A stretch of 64,000 bases of DNA from Pseudomonadota bacterium (GCA_021780935.1 JAJXXT010000122.1:62001-126000); one strand, 5' to 3'. Shown: positions 26,419-35,789, numbered from the stretch's first letter. Numbers and translations are program-made. Notes: a model not told the origin generated them from the sequence alone.

Positions 26419-27327
26419 ATGTCGGCCCAGCCGAGCCCCACGCTGCGCATCGCCGTGGGCATCCCGACGGTCGGCCGGCCGGCGATCCTGGCCGAGACCC
26501 TCGCGGAACTGGCGCACCAGACCCGCGCGGCGGACGAGGTGTTGATCTGCCCCACCGGCCCGCGCGACCTGCCGGCCTGGGCCGAGGCCGTCGAACAGCC
26601 GCGCATCGTGCCGCTGCCGCCGGGAGCGACCGCCGGCGCCTCCGCGCAACGAAACCTGCTGCTCGATGCCACGACGGCCGATATCCTGCTCTTCCTCGAT
26701 GACGATTTCTTTCCCGCCCCAGACTATCTCGCCGCGGTCGAGACGGCTTTCATCGCCCACCCCAACCTTATCGGCAGCAGCGGCATCGTGCTGGCCGACG
26801 GCGCGACGGGGCCCGGCATCACGCCGGCCATGGCGCGCGAGACGCTGGCCCGAGACCGCACCGCCAGTCCCGCTCGCGGCACGAACATGAAACTATCCGG
26901 CACCTATGGCTGCAACATGGCCTTCCGCATGGCGGCGGTACGCGCGCACGATCTGCGCTTCGACGAAAACCTGCCATTGTATAGCTGGCAGGAGGACAAT
27001 GATTTCTCCCGCCGGCTGGGCCGGCACGGCGATATCCTGTGCCTCGTCGATGCGCGCGGCGTCCATCTCGGCCATAAAGGTGGCAAGACTTCCGGATTGC
27101 GTTTCGGCTATTCGCAGGTCGCCAATTTCGTCTATCTCGTGCGCAAGGGCTCCGTGCCTGGCCTCGTCGCGACGCGGCATATCCTGCGCAACATCGCCGC
27201 CAACCTGCTGCACGCGGCCCGGCCGGAACCCTGGGTGGATCGGCGAGGGCGGCTGCGCGGAAACATGCTGGCGCTCGCCGACCTCCTGCGCGGCCGCTGC
27301 GACCCTCGTCGTATCGTTTCGTTATAG
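26419..27327 (+). CDS. Glycosyltransferase family 2
   Basis: 302 aa from ATG 26419; the frame is open further upstream but homology begins at LRIAVGIPTVGRPAILAETL. GT-A features: ILLFLDDDFFPAPDYL (metal-binding DDD) and the catalytic-base region LYSWQEDNDFSRRLG (ED). No strong ribosome site is seen. The 248-bp gap shared with the divergent GT2 gene at 26170 should hold both promoters (TATAAA-like AT-rich stretch near 26210-26217). Only gene on this strand between 25.3 and 33.5 kb. Confidence 0.84.
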   Translation: MSAQPSPTLRIAVGIPTVGRPAILAETLAELAHQTRAADEVLICPTGPRDLPAWAEAVEQPRIVPLPPGATAGASAQRNLLLDATTADILLFLDDDFFPAPDYLAAVETAFIAHPNLIGSSGIVLADGATGPGITPAMARETLARDRTASPARGTNMKLSGTYGCNMAFRMAAVRAHDLRFDENLPLYSWQEDNDFSRRLGRHGDILCLVDARGVHLGHKGGKTSGLRFGYSQVANFVYLVRKGSVPGLVATRHILRNIAANLLHAARPEPWVDRRGRLRGNMLALADLLRGRCDPRRIVSL

Positions 27328-27349
27328 CGCCGCGGCAGCACTGGCTATT

Positions 27350-28480
27350 TCAGCCTCGGGTCGCCCGGATCGCGCGCTCGACGGCGGCGGTGAAGTCGCG
27401 GCGAAAGTTTTCAATTGAGAAACGTTTAGCCGAGGCGCGGCAACCCGAAGCGGTGATATGCGCCTCGATGGCAAGGAATTCACGCACACCCGCCATCACT
27501 CCCTCCACACTCTGCTCGCTGAACAGCACGCCGGTCGGCGCGGATGTCCCGGATCCCGCAACGATCTCCCGCGCGCCGCCACGGTCGAGGGCAATCACCG
27601 GGGTGCCGCAGGCCTGCGCCTCCGCCATGACGATACCGAAATCTTCCTCGCCGGCGAAGACGAAGCCGCGCGCCGCCTGCATGCGCGCCGCCATCTCGGC
27701 CGGTGCGCACGGGTCCAGGAAGCCGACATTGGCTACCCCGCCAGCCGCTTCCCGGATGCGCCCATGCTCCGGCCCCGCGCCGGAGATGACGAGCCGCAGA
27801 TCGGGCATACGCGCGAAGGCTGCGGCGATAAGGTCGATGCGCTTGTAGGGAACCTGGCGCGAGGCAACGAGAAACGCCTCGCCACGCTCGCCGCCGGGCT
27901 GAAACAGCTCGGTGTCCACAGGCGGCGGAATCACCTCGGCCTCACGGCGATAGGCTTTGCGGATGCGCCGTGCGATATAGTGCGAGTTGGCAATGAACGC
28001 ATCGACCCCGTTGGCCGTGCGGACGTCCCATTGCCGCAACCGCGAGAGCAGCCAGCGCGCATAGGCGCCCTTCAGGCCGCGGTCGGTCCGGCTCTGACGC
28101 AGATACTGATGCTGCTGGTCCCACGCATAGCGCATCGGCGAATGCACGTAGGAGATATGCGGCTGGTCGGGCCCGGTGATCACCCCCTTGGCCACCGCGT
28201 GCGACGAGGAAATCACCACATCATACGCCCCCAGATCGAACTGCTCGACCGCCAGCGGCATCAGCCCAAGATAGGAGCGATAATGCCGCCGCGCCAGCGG
28301 CAGGCGCTGAATAAAGGAGGGTGTGACCGGCCTCCCGCTCAGGAAACCCCGCTGCTCTGGCGGCACGAAATCGACCACGCAGAACAGATCGGCCGAAGGG
28401 TAGCAGGCGATGATCTGCTCCAGCACGCGCTCGCCGCCCGCGTAGCCGACCAGCCAGTCATGCACGATCGCGATTCGCAT
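27350..28480 (-). CDS. Glycosyltransferase family 4 (mannosyltransferase-like)
   Basis: 376 aa. The N-terminus RIAIVHDWLVGYAGGERVLEQI with ISYVHSPMRYAWDQ is characteristic of a GT4 group that includes mannosyltransferases of O-antigen and acetan-type exopolysaccharide synthesis. The donor site has ASRQVPYKRIDLIAAAF and FGIVMAEAQACGTPVIALDRGG (E-x7-E). It is the downstream end of the wzc-wzy-GT4-GT4 unit, 9 bp from the preceding gene. Sugar identity is inferred only from family resemblance. Confidence 0.85.
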   Translation of the reverse strand: MRIAIVHDWLVGYAGGERVLEQIIACYPSADLFCVVDFVPPEQRGFLSGRPVTPSFIQRLPLARRHYRSYLGLMPLAVEQFDLGAYDVVISSSHAVAKGVITGPDQPHISYVHSPMRYAWDQQHQYLRQSRTDRGLKGAYARWLLSRLRQWDVRTANGVDAFIANSHYIARRIRKAYRREAEVIPPPVDTELFQPGGERGEAFLVASRQVPYKRIDLIAAAFARMPDLRLVISGAGPEHGRIREAAGGVANVGFLDPCAPAEMAARMQAARGFVFAGEEDFGIVMAEAQACGTPVIALDRGGAREIVAGSGTSAPTGVLFSEQSVEGVMAGVREFLAIEAHITASGCRASAKRFSIENFRRDFTAAVERAIRATRG

Positions 28481-28489
28481 ATCCCTATC

Positions 28490-29536
28490 CTACGCGATGC
28501 GCTCGAGCGCGCCGAGCAGCCTCTCCGCCGCGCGCTGCCAGGTGAAGCCCGCGGCCCGCGCAAGCCCAAGCTGGCGCAGCCGTGCGGCCTCCGCCGGCTC
28601 GTCGAGAAGGCGGAGGACTGCGGCGGCGAACTCCCGCGGCTGCTCCGGTGCGGCGAACAGCGCAGCCTCGCCGCATACCTCGTGCAGCGCCGGAATCGAC
28701 GAGGCGACCACCGGGCAACCGCAGGCCATGGCCTCGACCACCGGCAGCCCGAACCCCTCGTAGCGAGAGGGAAAAACGAGGCACGCGGCTGCACGATAGA
28801 GCGCCGCCAGGGTGGCGTCGTCGACCCGGCCGAGCGGGCGAATGCCCCCCGGCCATTCAGTCGCGCCAAACACGCCACCGGCCACCCCGCCGGTCGCCAC
28901 GAGATCGATACCGCGTGCCCGCAGCACCTCTGCCGTCGCGTCGAGTGCCGCCAGGTTCTTGTGCGCGGCCGGCGTGCCTACGGCGAGAACGTAGCTGCCG
29001 GCCGCGAGCGGCGGTGCCACCTCCGGCTCGCGCAGGATGTGCTCGGCTCCCTCGCCCAGCACCGCGACGCGTTGGCGCGGCACACCGAGCCGGCGCTCGA
29101 TCTCGCCGCGAGAGAACTCGGACACCGTGGCGAGCGCGGTGCCGCGCCAGGCGAGTGCGCGATGCAGAAGTTTGTACCAGGCTCGAAACGATCGGGAATA
29201 GGCCTGCGGTGTGGCAAAAACGCCGGCATCGTGGATCACCAGAAGCTGTCGGCGGCGCAGCAGGGGCGCGGTGTTCGCGAGGTTGACCAGTGTCGCGCCA
29301 CCGGCCGCATGCGGCAGCGAGAGCTGCTCCCATGTCTGCCCCTTCGCACGGGGGTGCGTCGCCAGCCGCCAGCCCGCCGCACGCCAGTCACCGGCCAGCA
29401 CCGTTCCCGCAGGTCCGAGCAGCAGCGGCTTGTCACGCAGCTTCCCAAGGGCAAGCGTTATTTCGCGAGCGAACCGCTGTACGCCGGTGGTCGGCTGCGC
29501 GAGGAAGCGCGCGTTGATCACGAGCTCGCCGTTCAC
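28490..29536 (-). CDS. Glycosyltransferase family 4
   Basis: 348 aa. The N-terminal INARFLAQPTTGVQRFAREI and the donor site AVGTPAAHKNLAAL followed by FPSRYEGFGLPVVEAMACGCPVV are standard for GT4 enzymes of the WbnH/mannosyl or rhamnosyl type. Its start overlaps the stop of the polymerase gene by 4 bp and it ends 9 bp before the next GT4, so the three are co-translated. It adds one sugar of the repeat unit. Confidence 0.86.
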   Translation of the reverse strand: MNGELVINARFLAQPTTGVQRFAREITLALGKLRDKPLLLGPAGTVLAGDWRAAGWRLATHPRAKGQTWEQLSLPHAAGGATLVNLANTAPLLRRRQLLVIHDAGVFATPQAYSRSFRAWYKLLHRALAWRGTALATVSEFSRGEIERRLGVPRQRVAVLGEGAEHILREPEVAPPLAAGSYVLAVGTPAAHKNLAALDATAEVLRARGIDLVATGGVAGGVFGATEWPGGIRPLGRVDDATLAALYRAAACLVFPSRYEGFGLPVVEAMACGCPVVASSIPALHEVCGEAALFAAPEQPREFAAAVLRLLDEPAEAARLRQLGLARAAGFTWQRAAERLLGALERIA

Positions 29537-30954
29537 GCTGTGACGGCTCGACCCGAGGGCAGGATCACGGCCCTGTCAAGCACCGCCACGCGTATCGACG
29601 CGGCGATCAGGATCGCCAGCAGCAGGTAGAAATCGAGGTCGATGATCTCCGGCGCCGAAATCAGCGCCGCCAGCACCAGTCCGGTACAGGCGGCACGCGC
29701 TGCCTCGATCGCCCAGAGATCACGCGCGTCGGCACCGGCGATCTCTCCGGCGCGGCGGGCGCGGCGCAACAGCTTCGCCACGCGCAGCGCGAACCAGAAC
29801 ACCAGCGCCGTTCCCCACGCGCCTAAGCCCGCGATGGTGCCGGGCAGCAGGCTCGACGAGCGAAAACTGCCCCAGCCGGCACCAAACCCGTACGTGGGAA
29901 AAAGCGTGGCCAACCCATCCAGGTCCTTCTGTGTGCGATCGGAGAAACTCGTGGATTGCTGCTTGTTCACCGTCGAGGCATAGACCACCGACAACGAGCG
30001 CCCGATACTAGGTTTGAGCGTGACAATGACACTGCCGACGACCACCAGCCCGATCAACAGCGGTATGCCGACACGGACCACCCGGCGCGCCACCACGGTG
30101 CGCTTGCGCAACACCGGGATCATGGCACTGCCGGCAGCACCCAGCACCAGCATCGCGATGCCCGTGGTCGAGGTCGAGATCAGCATTGCCAGCGCACCGG
30201 CAACCAGCGTGAAGCGCGGCAGCTTCGACGGGTAACCGCGCAGGACGAGCCAGCCGCTGGCGAACACGATGCCGGACATATAGTGCGCAAGATCCGAGGG
30301 TTCGACGAACGAGCCGTTGATGCGCGGCACGAAGCTGAGCGTCTGGGTGTTGGTCACCAGAAATCCGGGATTGTTCGAAATATACGCATACGGAAACCAA
30401 AGTCCGGTGAGTTTTTGCGCAAGCTGCCAGACACTGAAAACGATCGCGAGGACGCCGCTCCACAGATAAACTCGAATCAGTCGGTCAAGATTGACGTCAC
30501 GGCGCGCGAGATACAGCGTGGCGGCCACGAGCGTGGCACCGGTCATCACCAGATAGAAGCTCTGCGTCACGTTCCCCTGGCTCGGCATCAGCGGCACCCG
30601 GCCGTAGATCACGCCGATCTTCTGCGGCCAGACCAGCACCTGGCGGGCAAAGAGGCGCGGCATCACGTAGGCGGAAATCAGGCCGTAGGCCACCGCCAGC
30701 AAATAGGGCTCAAGTGTCCGCAGGACCGTGCGCGCGCCCTCGAACTGCACGCCGAAACCAAGCTGGAAGCCGACATAAAGCACGAACATCGCCGCCGGCA
30801 CCGCCATCGGCGGCAACCCCAGCGAGCCGATGATCACCGGCGTGCCCGCCCCGAAGACGCCCATGACCAGCAACAGCATCAGCAGCCGTTCCGGCCGCGG
30901 AAACCACAGCACACAGAGCGGCAGGAGGATGAAGCCGAACAAGGTTACATGCAT
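29533..30954 (-). CDS. Wzy-like O-antigen/exopolysaccharide polymerase
   Basis: 473 aa, about 11 to 12 predicted transmembrane helices with a long periplasmic loop near residues 110-150 and another near 315-370 (NKQQSTSFSDRTQKDLDGL, then FGAGWGSFRSSS). The layout and the G-x-G-x-G-S-type loop fit the Wzy_C/O-antigen ligase superfamily. It would polymerise flipped repeat units in the periplasm. Position between the co-polymerase gene and two glycosyltransferases supports polymerase over WaaL ligase, though the two cannot be told apart with certainty from sequence alone. Confidence 0.78.
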   Translation of the reverse strand: MHVTLFGFILLPLCVLWFPRPERLLMLLLVMGVFGAGTPVIIGSLGLPPMAVPAAMFVLYVGFQLGFGVQFEGARTVLRTLEPYLLAVAYGLISAYVMPRLFARQVLVWPQKIGVIYGRVPLMPSQGNVTQSFYLVMTGATLVAATLYLARRDVNLDRLIRVYLWSGVLAIVFSVWQLAQKLTGLWFPYAYISNNPGFLVTNTQTLSFVPRINGSFVEPSDLAHYMSGIVFASGWLVLRGYPSKLPRFTLVAGALAMLISTSTTGIAMLVLGAAGSAMIPVLRKRTVVARRVVRVGIPLLIGLVVVGSVIVTLKPSIGRSLSVVYASTVNKQQSTSFSDRTQKDLDGLATLFPTYGFGAGWGSFRSSSLLPGTIAGLGAWGTALVFWFALRVAKLLRRARRAGEIAGADARDLWAIEAARAACTGLVLAALISAPEIIDLDFYLLLAILIAASIRVAVLDRAVILPSGRAVTA

Positions 30955-31003
30955 CGGGGTCCGCCTTCAGCCCCGCGCCGATCGGCGGCGTGGGGACCGA
31001 TGG

Positions 31004-33244
31004 TTACTGGTAGTAGCTGCCGTAGTTCCGATACAGATAGGCGTGACTGCCCTCGCTGGCGGTGAGCGCGCGCAAATCGGCCTGGGTTATCACCGTGCCC
31101 GCCACGCGCGTGCCGAACCCACGCAGCATCTTCAGGGCGCCGGAAACCATGGCACGCGGCGTGTCGCGCCACTTGACCACCATGATCGTGGCATCCGCCA
31201 CCGTCGCCAGCACCCTTGCATCGACGAAGGCCAGCACCGGCGGCGCGTCAATTACCACGAGATCGTAACGGGTGCGCGCGGCATCGACCAGGCCGCGCAG
31301 CGCATCGGACGTTACCAGGTCCTGGACGTTGTTGCCGTTGCCCTCGGCGGGAATGATATCGAGTTGGGTCACGTCGTCGCGCTGGATCAGCCGGTCCAGC
31401 ATCGCATCATGGTCGCCGCCCGTCCCGACCAGCGCGTTGAGGCTCGACTGAACCGTGATACCGGCGGTCCGAGCGACCGAGGGGCGACGCAGATCGGCAT
31501 CGATCAGCAGGCTGCGCCCGCCCGAAAGCGCCACCGCGCGGGCCAGCGAAACAGCGAAGAAGGTCTTGCCCTCGCGCGGCAGCGCGGAAGTGACGAGCAC
31601 GACCCGCGGGTGCCCCGCCGCGTCCGACATCAGCAGCGCGCCACGCACCGCGTTCACCGCCTCGACATAGGGCGAGCGCTGTTCCTCCATCGCTAGCGCA
31701 GCCTCGGGCTTGCGCGCCACAGGCAGGAACCCGATCGTCGGCAGGCCCGTCTCCTCCTCAAGCTGCTCGGCGCTGCGAAAACCTCGCTCCAGCCGCTCGC
31801 GCAGGAAGGCCGCAACGACGCCGAGCACCACGGCAGCCAGCACGGCAATCGCACCATATTGCCCACGAGTGGGCGGCGCCGGCGACAGCGGCACGCTGGC
31901 AAGCGAGATCAGTTCCGCGTCGGGCTGCTGAATGTTACGTTCGTTGCTGGTCTGTTCGGCCTTGTTCAGCGTGTCCAAGTAGACACGCCGCGCAGCGCTG
32001 GCCTCGCTCTCCAGGGCGCGGAGCTCGATCTCGGCCTCGTTCTGCTTTGCGACTCTGGCCTCGGCGACAGCCAGCCGCTTCTTGAGCGAGGCTTCCCGTT
32101 CCGCGGCCGACGCAGCCTCGGCGCGAATCGAGCCGACGATCTTGCCGATCTCGGTCTGGATCCGCGCACCGATCGCCGCCTGCTGCGCGTGCAATGAAAT
32201 TAGCTGCGGGCTGGCTGCAAGCTGCGTGGTGCCGAGATCGGCGATACGAGCGGCAATCTGGGCCTGCTGCGCCAGCAATTGCTGGATCAGCGGCGAGGCC
32301 ACCACCTCCGGCACGCTGTTGAGGTCGCCCTGCCCCTTCTGCGCGGCCTCGATCTGGGTGAGGCTGGTTTCCTTCTGCACCCGATAGCTGGTCGCCTGCA
32401 CCAGCAGCGCATTGATCTGCGCGAGCTGCTCGCCGGCCACCGTCGCGTGACGCTGGTTGCTGCTGGTGCTGGGGCGAACCTCGATCAGCCCGTGCGCCGC
32501 GCGGAAACGCGCAATCGCGGCCTCGGCCGACTTCAGCTTGTCTTGCAGCGGCGCGACGCGCTCGGCTAGCCACGCATCTGCACGGGTTATGGCGCGATCC
32601 TTAAGAGCGCGGTTGAAGTCGAGATAGATGCGCGCATAGGCGTTTGCGATCCGCGCGGCGAGGGCAGGGTCCAGGGCCCGGACCTGGATGCCGATGACAT
32701 AGGAGCGGCCGTCATTGATGACGGAGAGTTTGTTGTTGAGCAGGATGCCGGCGGCGAGCTGGGTGCGCTGGACCGCCGACAGCGGCGCATGCGGCGGCGG
32801 CGGGAACCCCAGCATGCGCGCCACGCGTTGCTTGATGCGCTGGATCAGCCCTGGCGGCCCGTCAATCGCGTTCTTGAACTCGGGGGTGGCCGCGAGGTCG
32901 AGCTGGGTGGCAACCTGCTCGGCCAGCGCCGGCGAGCGGATAATATCGACCTGCGTCAGCATTTGCACGGCGTCGGACTGCAACGCCCCGCTCGAGATTG
33001 CCTGCAGGTTGGAGAGCGTATTCTTGCGCGTGTCGACCAGCACCAGCGCTCGCGACTCGTACTGCGGCACCATGCGCATGATGACGATGATGCCGAGCGC
33101 CAGCACCAGCGAGGCGACAACAGCGAACGTGATCTTCCGCCGCCGCAGCACGTCGAACACCATCCAGGGCGAGACGGAGTCGATCGCGCGTAGCGGCCGT
33201 GTGGTCTCGGGAACCGGAAGGTCGCCGGGGTGGGTCACCGACAT
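31004..33244 (-). CDS. Wzc-like polysaccharide co-polymerase with BY-kinase domain
   Basis: 746 aa from ATG 33244 (a GTG at 33355 is an alternative; neither has a strong ribosome site). Residues about 20-110 hold the Wzz domain with a first membrane helix (TFAVVASLVLALGIIVIM); a long periplasmic coiled-coil region follows, then a second helix near residue 480 (GAIAVLAAVVLGVVAAFL). The cytoplasmic kinase has Walker A ALPREGKTFFA, Walker A' LLIDADLRRPS and Walker B YDLVVIDAPPV. The tail ends AYLYRNYGSYYQ, a five-tyrosine cluster for autophosphorylation. It controls chain length and assembly with Wza and Wzy. Confidence 0.88.
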   Translation of the reverse strand: MSVTHPGDLPVPETTRPLRAIDSVSPWMVFDVLRRRKITFAVVASLVLALGIIVIMRMVPQYESRALVLVDTRKNTLSNLQAISSGALQSDAVQMLTQVDIIRSPALAEQVATQLDLAATPEFKNAIDGPPGLIQRIKQRVARMLGFPPPPHAPLSAVQRTQLAAGILLNNKLSVINDGRSYVIGIQVRALDPALAARIANAYARIYLDFNRALKDRAITRADAWLAERVAPLQDKLKSAEAAIARFRAAHGLIEVRPSTSSNQRHATVAGEQLAQINALLVQATSYRVQKETSLTQIEAAQKGQGDLNSVPEVVASPLIQQLLAQQAQIAARIADLGTTQLAASPQLISLHAQQAAIGARIQTEIGKIVGSIRAEAASAAEREASLKKRLAVAEARVAKQNEAEIELRALESEASAARRVYLDTLNKAEQTSNERNIQQPDAELISLASVPLSPAPPTRGQYGAIAVLAAVVLGVVAAFLRERLERGFRSAEQLEEETGLPTIGFLPVARKPEAALAMEEQRSPYVEAVNAVRGALLMSDAAGHPRVVLVTSALPREGKTFFAVSLARAVALSGGRSLLIDADLRRPSVARTAGITVQSSLNALVGTGGDHDAMLDRLIQRDDVTQLDIIPAEGNGNNVQDLVTSDALRGLVDAARTRYDLVVIDAPPVLAFVDARVLATVADATIMVVKWRDTPRAMVSGALKMLRGFGTRVAGTVITQADLRALTASEGSHAYLYRNYGSYYQ

Positions 33245-33571
33245 CAGCCGGCCCGGGCATGGTCGCGCCGCCACGGGCAGCGGCCGGACAAGCGGCGATG
33301 CCGCGGCCGAGCCCACTCGGGCGGACAAGGTACCGAACGGGCGTGCAACGGGCACGACGGCTGGCGCAACGCTCGCAAACTCTTTACCCCCTCGCTACCG
33401 TCGGTCGCCCCGCCACCCTCTTGGGCCGCGCATCAGCCTGGACCGAATCGGACCTAACGGCACTCGGCACTCCTTGGTGTCCAGCAACCGCCGTTCCATT
33501 AAGCAGAGATTCGTCGATTCGCGAAAACATCACAGTCACTCGCGAATTTGCGCCGGTCGCGAGATGCGCCC
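33245..33571. other. Intergenic region between divergent wzc-like and barrel genes
   Basis: About 330 bp with no convincing gene. The half next to the wzc-like gene is GC-rich and open in frame with it, so part may be an N-terminal extension. The other half is less GC-rich and carries repeated TCGCGA palindromes (listed separately). It presumably holds the promoters of both genes. Confidence 0.6.
33519..33562. promoter_or_regulatory. Cluster of three TCGCGA palindromes upstream of the barrel gene
   Basis: TCGCGA occurs at 33519-33524, 33540-33545 and 33557-33562; the first is part of the 8-bp palindrome TTCGCGAA and the first two share TCGCGAA. The first two are 21 bp apart (two helical turns). 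The position just upstream of the outer-membrane barrel gene suggests a regulator-binding array; no protein can be named. Confidence 0.35.
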
Positions 33572-33610
33572 ATGAGGAGGCGGCGGATTTTTCTTAGTTC
33601 TCGTCGCAAT

Positions 33611-34888
33611 ATGCGACGCAAATTGCGCCTCGCACTTCTCGGCTCCGCAAGCGTCGGGGCCTTGGGTTTCGTCCTCACCGGCGCCCGCGCGCAGTATATC
33701 AGGCAGTTCTTCCCCGAGGGTCTGTTCGGCACCGGCAACCAGCTCGGGGTCACCGTGCTCTCCCGTGCCCGCCCGGAAACCGACTACCAGGGCGTGCAGG
33801 CCGGCAGCTTCCTGATCAAACCAAACCTCATCGAGGGCATCGGCTACGACAGCAACCCGATCGGCACCCCCCAGGCCAAGGGCGCGGCACTGTTCGACAC
33901 CTCCGCCTCGGTCGCCGTCAACTCGCTGTGGTCGCGCAACGCGCTCGGCGCCTATGTCTCGGTCGACAACCACGAATACCCCTGGCTGACGAAACAGAAC
34001 TCTACCGACTGGACCGCGGCCATCGGCGGCGCGCTCGATATCGGGCGCGACCGCATCACGCTCGGCTATTCGCATCTCTCACTGCACCAGACCGCCCTGT
34101 CGCTCGACGCGCCGCAGCTCGACGCACCAGGTCCGTTCTCCGTCGATACGGTGCGCGCCGACGCCACCATCCGCGCCGGCCGCTTCACCTTCATCCCCGC
34201 CTTCACGATCAGCCAATACCGTTTCCAGAATGTGAGCATCGCCGGCCTGCCGGTCTCCCAGGCGGCGGCCGACCGGGTGGAGTTCCAGTCCTCCCTCACC
34301 CTGCACTACGACGTCGCGCCGCTGCGCAGCCTGGTGTTCGCCCTCCGCGAAACCGAGATCCGCCATACCGAGGCGCCCGCCGGCATACCGAGCACCGACA
34401 GCCATGGCGTGACGGTGCTGGCCGGTATCGACTACGCCTCGTCGGCGATCTGGCACATCAGCGCACTCGCCGGCGTCCAGGCCCGCACCTACAACACGTC
34501 CGCCTATGGCAGCGATGTCGCCCCGGTGGCGGAGGTCAATGTCGTCTGGCAGCCGACGGGGCTGACCACCGTCACCGGCTCACTCGACCGCCATATCGAG
34601 GACGCCGCGGAGGAGGGCTTCGTCAGCTACACGGTGACCAGCGGCCGGCTCTCCGTGGATCACGAGCTGCGCCGCGACGTGCTGCTCGGCGCCCATGCGA
34701 CCTATGATATCCTCGCCTACAACCATGGCGGCGGCACCACCACCTACGCTGGCGGCGGCGCCTCGGTCACCTGGCTCACCAATCGCCACCTGCATATGGT
34801 CCTGAGTTTCGATAACGTTACGAAAACCGCACGCGCCGGCAACTCCAACGACAATGTCCTGATGCTGAAGCTGAACTTCGGTCTTTAG
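33611..34888 (+). CDS. Outer-membrane beta-barrel protein linked to polysaccharide export
   Basis: 425 aa from ATG 33611, which gives a tidy signal peptide (KLRLALLGSASVGALGFVLTGARAQ). Starts at 33572 or 33548 are also open, and an AGGAGG at 33575-33580 sits ideally before an in-frame ATT at 33587, so the true start is uncertain. The mature protein is rich in alternating hydrophobic/polar strands (for example GYDSNPIGTPQAKGAALFD, LSVDHELRRDVLLGAHATYDI) and ends LMLKLNFGL, as outer-membrane barrels do. It resembles the BBP2-type barrels found beside exopolysaccharide genes. Divergent from the wzc-like gene; it may assist secretion or anchor the polymer. Confidence 0.78.
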   Translation: MRRKLRLALLGSASVGALGFVLTGARAQYIRQFFPEGLFGTGNQLGVTVLSRARPETDYQGVQAGSFLIKPNLIEGIGYDSNPIGTPQAKGAALFDTSASVAVNSLWSRNALGAYVSVDNHEYPWLTKQNSTDWTAAIGGALDIGRDRITLGYSHLSLHQTALSLDAPQLDAPGPFSVDTVRADATIRAGRFTFIPAFTISQYRFQNVSIAGLPVSQAAADRVEFQSSLTLHYDVAPLRSLVFALRETEIRHTEAPAGIPSTDSHGVTVLAGIDYASSAIWHISALAGVQARTYNTSAYGSDVAPVAEVNVVWQPTGLTTVTGSLDRHIEDAAEEGFVSYTVTSGRLSVDHELRRDVLLGAHATYDILAYNHGGGTTTYAGGGASVTWLTNRHLHMVLSFDNVTKTARAGNSNDNVLMLKLNFGL

Positions 34889-34899
34889 CTCGCGCACGG

Positions 34900-35673
34900 T
34901 CATGGCACAGGTTCGGCGCGGAACAGTGCTACGTCGAGACAGAAGCTACCATCTGCCTCGGTGCCCAGCGGATCCGAGACCTCGACCGCCACCGTCCGCT
35001 GCAGCTCGCGGATCGCATCGACCAGCACCGTCGGCGTGCGCATGCGTTCGACCCAGGAGGCAAAGTCGAGCCGCACCCGGAACCGACCGGCCTCGCGCGC
35101 CGTGAAACGCGCCCGCTCCAGGGCGCCGAGCCATTCCGTGACGGCGTAGTTGCGAACATGCGAGCGGTCGCGCAGGAGCTCGATCGTCTGCAGATAGGTA
35201 TCGACCCAGGGCACCGCAGGTGCGACCGCATCGACGAAGCCCGCAATCCCCCCCTTGCGCAGCACCCGCCGCGCCTCGCCGAGCGCCGCGGGAAGATCGC
35301 GCCAATGGTGGGCGCTGTAGCGACTGAGCACGAGATCGAAGGAGGCATTCTCGAACGGCAAAGCCTCCACCATGCCTTGTTGCGTCGTGACATGAACGAG
35401 GCCGCGCTCACGGGCGGCCTGCTGCGTTACCGCCAGCATTTCCGCCGAAAGATCATAGGCCACGACCTCGGCCGCATGGGGTGCCACGTTGAGCGCGACA
35501 TGACCGCCGCCGCAGCCGAGATCGAGCACCCGCCCGCCCGGCCGTTCCCGCGCCAGAGCGACCATCGCCTCGAGATCGGCGCCCTGCGCGTGCACGACGC
35601 TGCGCAGGTACATGTCGGCGCGTTCACCGAATTGCTCATTGACCACATGCTGCTGGCTGTTGCGATTCGCCAC
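34900..35673 (-). CDS. Class I SAM-dependent methyltransferase
   Basis: 257 aa. SAM-binding motif I VLDLGCGGGHVALNVA (about residues 50-65), then VVAYDLSAEML, motif II EALPFENASFDLVLSRYSAHHW, and motif III LRKGGIAGFVD. This is the UbiE/COQ5-like methyltransferase_11 group, but it lacks features that would make it ubiquinone-specific. It is divergent from an MmyB-type regulator and shares the dyad operator region, which suggests the regulator controls it. The substrate, probably a small molecule, is unknown. Confidence 0.84.
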   Translation of the reverse strand: MANRNSQQHVVNEQFGERADMYLRSVVHAQGADLEAMVALARERPGGRVLDLGCGGGHVALNVAPHAAEVVAYDLSAEMLAVTQQAARERGLVHVTTQQGMVEALPFENASFDLVLSRYSAHHWRDLPAALGEARRVLRKGGIAGFVDAVAPAVPWVDTYLQTIELLRDRSHVRNYAVTEWLGALERARFTAREAGRFRVRLDFASWVERMRTPTVLVDAIRELQRTVAVEVSDPLGTEADGSFCLDVALFRAEPVP

Positions 35674-35775
35674 GTCAGGTCTCCTTCGTGCTTTTCCCCT
35701 GGGCCCGTTTGGAGCCCTGGGCCGGTTGGCCGAAGGTCACTTTGGCGGATCTGAAAACCAGTGTAAGATAGCCAG

Positions 35776-35789
35776 TTATACGGGTATAA
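35776..35789. promoter_or_regulatory. Perfect dyad operator TTATAC-GG-GTATAA
   Basis: A perfect 6-bp inverted repeat with a 2-bp centre in the gap between the divergent methyltransferase and XRE/MmyB regulator genes. Its right arm merges with a TATAAA (35785-35790) that makes a good -10 element for the regulator gene; a TSS about 7 bp on would fall at the ATG at 35798, implying a leaderless mRNA. The site is well placed for autorepression. Confidence 0.55.

Noticed and set aside
27458..29629. 723-codon plus-strand frame over two glycosyltransferase genes
   Set aside because: Shadow frame with no domain; the minus-strand GT4 genes carry complete motifs.
34900..35673. Ubiquinone/menaquinone methyltransferase UbiE
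   Set aside because: Only the general SAM-binding motifs are shared; the gene is paired with an MmyB-type regulator rather than ubiquinone genes.
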